The notes under the pieces: generated by a model
Database searches by the model: none
The model's input: only the letters and a program-made list of their open reading frames with translations
Told to the model about the DNA's origin: nothing
Shown: one piece after another, positions 1-4,822 of the stretch
How the letters are laid out: each line of letters begins with the position of its first letter
Position numbering within the stretch: position 1 is the first letter of the stretch
Position numbers and translations under genes: made by a program
Origin: Deltaproteobacteria bacterium
GTDB lineage: Bacteria > Myxococcota_A > UBA796 > UBA2385
Length of the DNA stretch: 6,837 nucleotides
Direction: 5' to 3'
Assembly: GCA_947462115.1 (NCBI GenBank)
Contig: CANHON010000256.1
Location: 1 to 6,837 of the forward strand

Positions 1-644
1 CAGACCGGCGCGGAGCTCGCGTCGAGAGAGTCGTCCAGATCGTCAATCAGCCCGTCGCAGTCCTCATCCAGTCCCCCGCAGACCTCCAAGCCCTCGGGGT
101 TGACCGCGGGCGCGGCGTCATCACAGTCGCCGGCCGCCGCCACCACCCGGCCGACCGGCTCGCAGGTCTCCTGAACGGCGTCGGGATCGCCGAAGCCATC
201 GGCGTCAGCGTCGGCGAACCAGACGTAGACCAGCTCCTCATCGACGGTGCCGTCGCAGTCGTTGTCCACCGCGTCGCAGCGCTCGCCCGCGCCGGGGAAC
301 ACCACGTTGGCGCCGTCGTCACAGTCCAGGTCGTTGTCTACATAGCCCGGGGGTGGGCTGTCGCAGGGGGCGAAGACAGCGTCGCCGGCGCCATAGCCGT
401 CGAGGTCACCGTCCAGGAAGAAGGCGCAGTCGCTGGTGCCGCCGTCGGTCCCTTCGCTTCCCCCGTCGCCGCCCCCTTCGTTGCCCCCGTCGTCGGCGGC
501 GCCGTCGTCCGCGGCGCCGTCCCCGGAGAGGCCGTCGTTGCCGCCGGCGCCGGAGTCGAGGGCGCCGGCCTTGTAGGGCACCTCGGGGTAGCAGCCCGCG
601 AGGACCAAAGCGAAGACTCCACCCCAAACTCTATCGACGCGCAT
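1..644 (-). CDS. MopE-repeat lipoprotein (partial, C-terminus beyond left edge)
   Basis: The 214 visible residues begin with a lipoprotein signal: basic MRVDR, a short hydrophobic stretch, and lipobox L15-A-G-C18, so the mature protein should be anchored to a membrane through Cys18. Residues 28-71 are a Gly/Asp-rich linker. Then come two copies of an Asp/Cys-rich unit of about 66 residues: unit 1 near 78-136 (DGDLDGYG, DCDD, PGAGERCD, DNDCDGTVDE) and unit 2 near 145-202 (DADADGFG, DCDD, NPEGLEVC, DEDCDGLIDD). These match the 'putative metal-binding' repeat named after methanotroph MopE. The DxDxDG runs resemble calcium-binding loops and the paired Cys could form disulfides. The ATG at 644 has an AAGGAG ribosome site at 655-650, five bases away. 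The frame stays open to base 1, so more repeats or another domain may follow. It lies downstream of gloA in the same direction with a 120-base gap, so it may have its own promoter. The metal bound and the function are unknown; surface or outer-membrane location is inferred. Confidence 0.87.
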   Translation of the reverse strand, partial: MRVDRVWGGVFALVLAGCYPEVPYKAGALDSGAGGNDGLSGDGAADDGAADDGGNEGGGDGGSEGTDGGTSDCAFFLDGDLDGYGAGDAVFAPCDSPPPGYVDNDLDCDDGANVVFPGAGERCDAVDNDCDGTVDEELVYVWFADADADGFGDPDAVQETCEPVGRVVAAAGDCDDAAPAVNPEGLEVCGGLDEDCDGLIDDLDDSLDASSAPV

Positions 645-764
645 CTTCGCTCCTTGCGCCGCCCCGGGCGTGGCGCTCACTGGCGGATCATGCCACGGCG
701 GGGCACCGCTGGCGGCCGAAGGCACGATCGACGCACTTTCCCCCCCTATCCCCGACCTTCACCC
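645..764. other. Gap between gloA and the MopE-repeat gene
   Basis: This 120-base gap separates two genes read on the minus strand. It holds the ribosome site of the lipoprotein (AAGGAG, 655-650) and a run of C bases at 741-747. I see no convincing promoter boxes and no hairpin followed by a T-run. A separate promoter for the lipoprotein is likely from the gap's length, but is not visible. Confidence 0.4.
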
Positions 765-1190
765 TCACCAGCTGCCGATGTTGGGCATGCTGACCCAGGG
801 CTCCGCGGGCGCGAGGGCCCCGCCGATCTGCAGCAGCTCGACGCTGATCCCGTCGGGGCTCCGAACGAAGGCCATGCGACCGTCCCGCGGCGGGCGCAGC
901 ACGGTCACGCCGCCGGCCTGGAGGCGGGCGCAGCTCGCGTAGATGTCCTCCACCCCGAAGGCGAGGTGGCCGAAGCTGCGGCCCTGCCCGTAGGGCTCCG
1001 TCTGATCCCAGTTGTGGGTCAGCTCGATCTCGGCGGCGTCGCCCTCGGCGCCCGTGCTCAGGTAGACCAGGGTGAAGCGGCCGGCCTCGTAGTCGGCCCG
1101 GCGCACGAGGCGCAGGCCGAGCAGCTCGCAGTAGAACCGGAGGGAGGCGTCCAGATCGAGGACACGGACCATGCTGTGCAAAAAGCGCAA
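765..1190 (-). CDS. gloA: Lactoylglutathione lyase (glyoxalase I), VOC superfamily
   Basis: This 141-residue cytosolic enzyme should convert the hemithioacetal of methylglyoxal and glutathione into S-lactoylglutathione, the first step of methylglyoxal detoxification. The start is taken at TTG 1190-1188: it has AGGAG five bases upstream and gives MRFLHSMVRV, which lines up with the E. coli GloA start MRLLHTMLRV. With this start the four metal ligands known from E. coli GloA (H5, E56, H74, E122) are matched by H5, E56, H75 and E118. Other family landmarks are IELTHNW (55-61), SFGHLAFGVEDIY (72-84) and AFVRSPDGISVELLQ (107-121). Length agrees with the E. coli enzyme (135 residues). A longer frame reaches an ATG at 1262, but its extra 24 residues have no family match and cover a possible promoter. 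It is divergent from the WYL regulator gene and upstream of the MopE-repeat lipoprotein. Some members of this VOC branch are annotated only as glyoxalase-like, so the substrate is strongly suggested rather than proven. Confidence 0.88.
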   Translation of the reverse strand: MRFLHSMVRVLDLDASLRFYCELLGLRLVRRADYEAGRFTLVYLSTGAEGDAAEIELTHNWDQTEPYGQGRSFGHLAFGVEDIYASCARLQAGGVTVLRPPRDGRMAFVRSPDGISVELLQIGGALAPAEPWVSMPNIGSW

Positions 1191-1195
1191 GTGAA

Positions 1196-1200
1196 CTCCT
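1196..1200 (-). promoter_or_regulatory. Ribosome binding site deciding the gloA TTG start
   Basis: AGGAG on the minus strand lies five bases before TTG 1190-1188. No ATG or GTG lies near it in frame. Together with the family N-terminus MRFLHSM it fixes the start at TTG. Confidence 0.7.
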
Positions 1201-1232
1201 GCGGGGATCAACGGGCCCAGCGCAGCTCGCGC

Positions 1233-1262
1233 CCTATATCGGACGGTTTCTGTCCTCCACAA
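1233..1262 (-). promoter_or_regulatory. Possible gloA promoter (weak)
   Basis: On the minus strand TTGTGG (1262-1257) and TATAGG (1238-1233) are separated by 18 bases. They match the sigma-70 boxes at about 3 of 6 and 4 of 6 positions, and would place transcription start roughly 35 bases before the TTG start of gloA. It is the most AT-rich patch of the divergent gap. The match is weak, and high-GC bacteria often use poorly conserved boxes, so this is only a candidate. Confidence 0.25.
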
Positions 1263-1295
1263 TGGCCGTCACCAGGATACACCCCCTGGCGAAGC

Positions 1296-1335
1296 GGGGA
1301 GAGCGGGCGCCCGGTGCCCCATAGCCCGCTCCCCC
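1296..1335 (+). promoter_or_regulatory. GC-rich inverted repeat before the WYL regulator gene
   Basis: Arms 1301-1308 (GAGCGGGC) and 1324-1331 (GCCCGCTC) are perfectly complementary across a 15-base gap. The stem can extend by four G-C pairs (1296-1299 with 1332-1335) if A1300 is bulged. It ends just before the GGAGG ribosome site at 1339-1343. No T-run follows, so it does not look like a terminator. It could be a 5'-leader stem-loop or an operator. In DNA this rich in G and C, an eight-base match by chance is not rare; its position is the main argument. Confidence 0.35.
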
Positions 1336-1338
1336 ACC

Positions 1339-1343
1339 GGAGG
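1339..1343 (+). promoter_or_regulatory. Ribosome binding site choosing ATG 1349 for the WYL gene
   Basis: GGAGG lies five bases before ATG 1349. A TTG at 1346 is directly adjacent in frame and would add one residue, but its two-base spacing from GGAGG is too short, so ATG 1349 is preferred. Confidence 0.7.
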
Positions 1344-1348
1344 AATTG

Positions 1349-2533
1349 ATGGCCCGACGACCCACCGCCACCCCGCCGGGCCCGTCTGCGCGCACCCCAG
1401 CCGCGGCGGGCGAGGCGCCGCAGCACCCGGCCGATCCCCACCGCCAGGACAACGACGCGCTGGTGGAGTCTGAGCTCAGCGGCGCCGACGAGGAGGACTT
1501 CTCCGGCCCGCGCCAGGGCGAGGCCATCCCCGAGTCCCGCCTCAACAAGTCGCAGAAGTTCGTCAAGCTGCTCGAGGCGCTGCAGACCAGCGGCGGCGCC
1601 CGCGCCAGCGAGCTGATGAGCCGCTTCGACCTTGATGACCGCACCCTTCGCCGCTACCTCGCCGACCTGCGCGAGCTCGACCTGCCCCTCTACACCGAGG
1701 GGCGCGGCGACTCCCGTCGCATCTGGATCGACGCGAGCTACCGCCGGCACGGCGTGCGCATCTCGCTCCTGGAGCTCATCTCGCTGCGCTTCGGCCGGCA
1801 GGCCTTCAGCTTCCTCGAGGGCACCACCTTCGCCAGCGACATGGACGGCGCGCTCGAGACCCTGTCCACCTTCCAGCACAAGGGCGTCGATCGGGTCCGC
1901 CACCTCGACCGCAAGCTCGTAGCCTTGCCCGAGCACCGCAAAGACCACGCGCGCGACAATGACGTGCTCGAAGAGGTCCTCAACGCCGTGGTCAACGAGC
2001 AGGTGGCCACCGCCCACTACGCCCGGGTCAACGGGCCGACCAAAGAGTACAAGCTGCACCCGCTGTCGCTGGTGGTCTACAAGCAGTCGCTCTACCTGTT
2101 CGCCTTCGACCAAGACGCCGGCCAGATCAAAACTTTTGCGCTGGATCGCTTCCGCAACTTCGCCGCCCACAAGCGCGACCACTTCGAGTACCCGGAAGAC
2201 TACGACCCCGCCAAGCACTACGAGCACGCCTTCGGCATCATGAACGGCGAGCCGGTCGAGGTGAGCCTGCGCTTTCACCGGCGGGCCGCGCCCTACATCC
2301 GCGAGCGCATCTGGCACCACAGCCAAGAGCTGCACCCCCAGCGCGATGGCGGCGTGCGCCTGAACATGAAGGTCGCCCTCCAGCACGAGCTGCTGCAGTG
2401 GGTGCTGAGCTTTGGGCCCGACGTGCGGGTCGAGGCCCCCGCCGAGCTCACCGACAAGATCCGCCGCTTGCACCGCGAGGCCGCCGAGGGCATCGACCTG
2501 CTGGAGGCCCGTGAGCCGCGGGGCGATCGTTGA
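1349..2533 (+). CDS. WYL-domain transcriptional regulator (HTH-WYL-WCX)
   Basis: A 394-residue protein with the layout of WYL regulators, which bind DNA through an N-terminal winged helix-turn-helix and sense a ligand, often a nucleic acid or nucleotide, through the WYL domain. Residues 1-62 are a Pro/Ala-rich then acidic tail, probably disordered and longer than usual. The helix-turn-helix lies near 66-127 (KFVKLLEALQTSGGARASEL, then DDRTLRRYLADLREL, with a wing ending RRIWID). The WYL domain is near 205-275, with KLHPLSLVVYKQSLYLFAF and KTFALDRF; the namesake W-Y-L is L-Y-L (248-250) here. The WCX extension is near 300-380 (VEVSLRF, then LLQWVLSFGPDVRVEAP). It is divergent from gloA and heads a run with two downstream genes, the next one starting within its own stop codon. 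It probably regulates itself or neighbours, but the sequence shows no defined target. Family assignment is firm; ligand and regulon are unknown. Confidence 0.93.
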   Translation: MARRPTATPPGPSARTPAAAGEAPQHPADPHRQDNDALVESELSGADEEDFSGPRQGEAIPESRLNKSQKFVKLLEALQTSGGARASELMSRFDLDDRTLRRYLADLRELDLPLYTEGRGDSRRIWIDASYRRHGVRISLLELISLRFGRQAFSFLEGTTFASDMDGALETLSTFQHKGVDRVRHLDRKLVALPEHRKDHARDNDVLEEVLNAVVNEQVATAHYARVNGPTKEYKLHPLSLVVYKQSLYLFAFDQDAGQIKTFALDRFRNFAAHKRDHFEYPEDYDPAKHYEHAFGIMNGEPVEVSLRFHRRAAPYIRERIWHHSQELHPQRDGGVRLNMKVALQHELLQWVLSFGPDVRVEAPAELTDKIRRLHREAAEGIDLLEAREPRGDR

Positions 2534-3531
2534 CCCGCCTGCAGGCCCACATCGAGGTCGCCCGCGACGCGGAGCACAGCTGGCCCCTCGATCGGGCGGG
2601 GCGCGACCCGTGGGCCCAGGACGAGTCCTTGGACGACCCGGCGCGGCCGGCCGACTACCACCGCCACGCCCTGCGCCCCACCCTGTCCGACAGCGAGATC
2701 ACTGCCTGGGACGCTATTTTTCGGCAGGGGTACCGGGCGGTCCTCAACGGGGAGGCCCCCTGGGGCGTGACCGACGCGGCCGCCGCCGCGCTCCAGCTCG
2801 ATGAGCCCCTCCGCCACGATCCCCGGCCGCTGCACCCGGCCCCCGCGCCCATCACCGACGCCGTGCTGGCCGACCTCGCCGAGAATTGGCTGCCCACCCT
2901 CGGCATGCTCGCCCCGGAGCGGGTGCTCGGCCCCTTCGCCTGGCAAGATCCGCCCCTGGGGGCCCGGCTGCTGGCCCACGGGGTCCTCGGGCTCTCTCCC
3001 CTGATCCCGCCGTCGATCCGCCCCATCGGCCGCGCGCTCCGCTCGGAGCCGGTGCCGCCCTTGTCGGTGCGCGGCGCCGCCTTGGCCGTCGTGCGCGCCC
3101 CGGCGATGCTCTGGCGGGTGACCGGGCGCAGCGCGGCCGGGGCCACGCTCAGCCCGGCCCTGCCCATGCACCCACCGCACGCCCCCAGTGGCCCGGTGAT
3201 CGGCGTGCCAGACGATGCCTTCGCTGTGCTCGGCCGGGTGGTTCAGGGCCCCCACGGGCGCTTCTTGGCGCTGGGCGCGCCGCTCCCCAGCCTGCCGCGG
3301 CTCGCCCTGGTGCTCCGGCGGCTGACCCTTGAGTACCAACGGCTTCGACGCCACGATCGGCGGCTCACCTGGGAAGACCTGCTCAGGGACCGCGCGGAGG
3401 TCCTGTACCGATGCACCCACGAAGCGATGTTTTTGTCCCGCGTCGAGCCCCACGCGCCCCCCGCGGGTCCGGCCGCGGTCCTGCGCTGCTGGGCCTCCTG
3501 TTGGCCGCCTGCGGAGGCGACAGCGCGCTGA
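2530..3531 (+). CDS. Unrecognised 333-residue protein coupled to the WYL regulator
   Basis: I do not recognise this family. The TTG at 2530-2532 overlaps the regulator's TGA at 2531-2533, and an in-frame stop at 2512-2514 rules out any earlier start, so translation is probably coupled. No clear ribosome site precedes it. It has no signal peptide and no clear membrane segment. It is rich in Leu, Pro, Arg and Ala. Residues 1-60 are charged; 110-165 contain ITDAVLADLAENWLPTLG and then LSPLIPPSIRPIG; 255-305 look helical and basic (LVLRRLTLEYQRLRRHDRRL, followed by DLLRDRAEVLYR). The IPPSIRP core and this later stretch recall, weakly, the RNA polymerase beta-prime segment LPVLPPDLRP followed by LNDLYRRVINRNNRL, but the spacing differs and I would not name it on that. 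GC-ending codons continue to the stop, so the tail beyond base 3411 looks truly coding even though it overlaps the next gene by 121 bases. Confidence 0.75.
   Translation: MTRLQAHIEVARDAEHSWPLDRAGRDPWAQDESLDDPARPADYHRHALRPTLSDSEITAWDAIFRQGYRAVLNGEAPWGVTDAAAAALQLDEPLRHDPRPLHPAPAPITDAVLADLAENWLPTLGMLAPERVLGPFAWQDPPLGARLLAHGVLGLSPLIPPSIRPIGRALRSEPVPPLSVRGAALAVVRAPAMLWRVTGRSAAGATLSPALPMHPPHAPSGPVIGVPDDAFAVLGRVVQGPHGRFLALGAPLPSLPRLALVLRRLTLEYQRLRRHDRRLTWEDLLRDRAEVLYRCTHEAMFLSRVEPHAPPAGPAAVLRCWASCWPPAEATAR
3396..3400 (+). promoter_or_regulatory. Ribosome binding site supporting the overlapping lipoprotein start
   Basis: GGAGG lies ten bases before ATG 3411, inside the 3' part of the upstream gene. 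It is the main evidence that the lipoprotein starts here despite the 121-base overlap. Spacing is on the long side but acceptable. Confidence 0.55.
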
Positions 3532-3893
3532 GCGTGAGCCCCGAGCGCATCGACTGGGGCGAGATCGACTTCCAGACCGCCGCGCCCGAGGGGGGCTTCT
3601 CCCCCGAGCCGATCCGCGTCACCAACGGCGGAAAGGGCCCGGCCACGCTGCAGCTCGACAGCTTCGACTTCGAGCGCCTGTGCTTGCCCGGCTTCACCTC
3701 GGTCCCCGCGGAGATCGGCGAGGTCGCGGCCGGGGAGGACTTCACCCTGGAGGTCGGCGTCTGCGGCTACGACAGCGCGGCCGGCGAGCGCGACCAGCTC
3801 GTCAGCGGGCAGCTCCGCATCAGCGACACCGACAGCGGCGACGAGGTCGTCGTGGAGTGGAGCTTCACGCCGGTGCGGGCGGTGGGCGGCTGA
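3411..3893 (+). CDS. Small lipoprotein with an ASH / choice-of-anchor-D-like Ig fold
   Basis: A 160-residue protein with a lipoprotein signal: an Arg-rich n-region of about 23 residues, hydrophobic PALLGLLLAAC at 24-34, and lipobox L31-A-A-C34. The mature part (35-160) reads like one beta-sandwich of the ASH/HYDIN type: LSVSPERIDWGEIDF, then PIRVTNGGKGPATLQLDSF, AAGEDFTLEVGV, and a final strand near DEVVVEWSFTPV. Cys91 and Cys118 could form a disulfide. Such domains in bacteria are usually extracellular or periplasmic and of unknown partner. ATG 3411 is the only plausible start that keeps the whole signal peptide, so the signal region is encoded within the 3' end of the upstream gene, in another frame. 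The first dozen codons use fewer GC-ending triplets than the rest, as expected if the other frame constrains them. It is the last gene of the WYL run and converges with the gene at 3915. The role is unknown. Confidence 0.82.
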   Translation: MHPRSDVFVPRRAPRAPRGSGRGPALLGLLLAACGGDSALSVSPERIDWGEIDFQTAAPEGGFSPEPIRVTNGGKGPATLQLDSFDFERLCLPGFTSVPAEIGEVAAGEDFTLEVGVCGYDSAAGERDQLVSGQLRISDTDSGDEVVVEWSFTPVRAVGG

Positions 3894-3899
3894 GGCAGC

Positions 3900-3912
3900 G
3901 GCCGGCCCGGCC
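3900..3912. repeat. Short inverted repeat between convergent genes
   Basis: GGCCGG and CCGGCC flank a single C in the 21-base gap between two convergent stop codons (3893 and 3917). A hairpin would have about four pairs and a five-base loop, with no T-run on either side. It might help end transcription in both directions, but it is too short to call a terminator. Confidence 0.2.
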
Positions 3913-3914
3913 CT

Positions 3915-4724
3915 CTACCGGTCGTCGCCCAGCTCCAGCAGCCAAGCCTCTTGGGGCGTCACCCCGAGCTTGGCCTGCAGCGCGTCATTGTGCTCCTGGG
4001 CCAAGCTGCGGGCCCGGCCCGGCTCCATGACGGCGGAGGGGCTGCGCTCCAGCCGCCCGGCCTTGGCGGCGGGGAAGGTGCCGGCGATCAGGCCCGAGAT
4101 GCCCACCGCCGAGCCGCCGAGGGTGGCGAGGTTCCAGGCCAAGTACTGCTCGGGGGTGGTGGCGACGCGCATGCCCACGAGGCCGGCGATCACCGCGCCG
4201 GCGCCCAGCCCGGCCGCCCCAAACCGCCGCTTGGAGCGCGCATCGTACCGCTGGATGTCCGCGCGCAGGGCCTCGGCCTCGCCCTTGTGACCGGCGACGG
4301 CCAAGAAGTCCGGCGTGCTGATGCGGTCGGGCCCCTGGTACACGCCCCAGGTGTGCACCGTGTAGATCGGGTCGGTGACCATGAAGGTGGTCGTCCCGCC
4401 CAGCCGGCCCATGGGGTAGCCCATGGCCATCGAGGTGCCGCCGCCGCGCAGCTCCGTCTCTTCGCGAACGCTGAGCCGCTGGGCCTTGTAGGCGCGCAGG
4501 GTGGCGAGGCGCTCCACGGTCAGCGCCGGGGCGCCGGGCAGGGCGGGCGCCGGGCCCATGCGGGGGCCGGCCGGGACGGCCAGGGGCAGCGCCGGGGCCT
4601 CCGCGGCGGGCGCCAGCGGGGCAGCCGGGGCCACGGCGGGCGCCGGTGCAGGCTCATCGGCGAGCGCGGCGCTCGACAGGGACAAGGTCACCGCGAGGAT
4701 GGTCATCTTCGACGAGGCGCGCAT
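3915..4724 (-). CDS. Exported Pro/Ala-rich protein with two Gly-rich hydrophobic segments
   Basis: I cannot name this 269-residue protein. It has a Sec-type signal (residues 1-22, likely cut after ALA before DEP), with Met1 backed by GGAG five bases upstream; Met7 is a possible later start. Residues 23-68 are a Pro/Ala-rich linker. The folded part contains a Gly-rich patch (94-110), TDPIYTVHTWGVYQGPDRIS (117-136), an acidic/basic helix (147-167), then two Gly/Ala-rich hydrophobic stretches, about 169-187 (FGAAGLGAGAVIAGLVGMR) and 198-217 (NLATLGGSAVGISGLIAGTF). The end is helical with AQEHNDALQAKLGV. The order 'G-x-(K/R)-(I/L)-S, charged helix, two Gly-rich segments, final YN/HN-x-x-L helix' resembles uncharacterised exported proteins of Bacteroidota and Myxococcota as I remember them; this is unverified. 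It sits 98 bases downstream of the RluA-family gene in the same direction. Envelope location is inferred; function is unknown. Confidence 0.8.
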   Translation of the reverse strand: MRASSKMTILAVTLSLSSAALADEPAPAPAVAPAAPLAPAAEAPALPLAVPAGPRMGPAPALPGAPALTVERLATLRAYKAQRLSVREETELRGGGTSMAMGYPMGRLGGTTTFMVTDPIYTVHTWGVYQGPDRISTPDFLAVAGHKGEAEALRADIQRYDARSKRRFGAAGLGAGAVIAGLVGMRVATTPEQYLAWNLATLGGSAVGISGLIAGTFPAAKAGRLERSPSAVMEPGRARSLAQEHNDALQAKLGVTPQEAWLLELGDDR

Positions 4725-4822
4725 CCAAACTCCAGCGGGCGGCGGCGGGGGCGGCCCTGTGCAGGGGGAGGCTCAGTGTAGCCCTTGGGCGGCAGAACAG
4801 CGGCCCCAAGATGCGATCGGGC
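4725..4822. other. Gap between the RluA-family gene and the exported-protein gene
   Basis: A 98-base gap on the minus strand. It contains an inverted repeat CTTGGG (4784-4789) and CCCAAG (4805-4810) across 15 bases, without a T-run, and the GGAG ribosome site of the exported-protein gene at 4733-4730. Whether the two genes share a transcript cannot be judged. Confidence 0.35.

Noticed and set aside
675..705. TGGCATGATCC-like sequence on the minus strand as a sigma-54 promoter for the lipoprotein
   Set aside because: The -24 box is partly matched but the -12 TGC element is absent at the needed spacing.
353..793. Arg-rich plus-strand frame over the MopE-repeat lipoprotein
   Set aside because: Its poly-Arg content is the complement of Asp/Gly/Ala codons of the real minus-strand gene.
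1208..2473. Long open frame (about 420 codons) antisense to the WYL regulator gene
   Set aside because: It mirrors a clear HTH-WYL-WCX gene. Long antisense frames are expected in DNA with GC-rich third positions, and its Val/Glu/Ala/Gly-rich product shows no domain.
2293..3453. Long open frame antisense to the WYL and unknown genes
   Set aside because: It spans the junction of two sense genes and gives a low-complexity Gly/Arg/Ala product; a shadow frame.
1349..3893. A phage-defence island marked by the WYL regulator
   Set aside because: WYL regulators often control defence systems, but no nuclease, helicase, methylase, ATPase or toxin motif is visible in the neighbours.
4540..4680. Repetitive Pro/Ala-coding stretch as a DNA repeat or CRISPR
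   Set aside because: It is a codon-level low-complexity linker with no regular unit or spacers.
4784..4810. Inverted repeat CTTGGG / CCCAAG after the RluA-family gene as a terminator
   Set aside because: Six pairs with a 15-base loop and no T-run; too weak to call.
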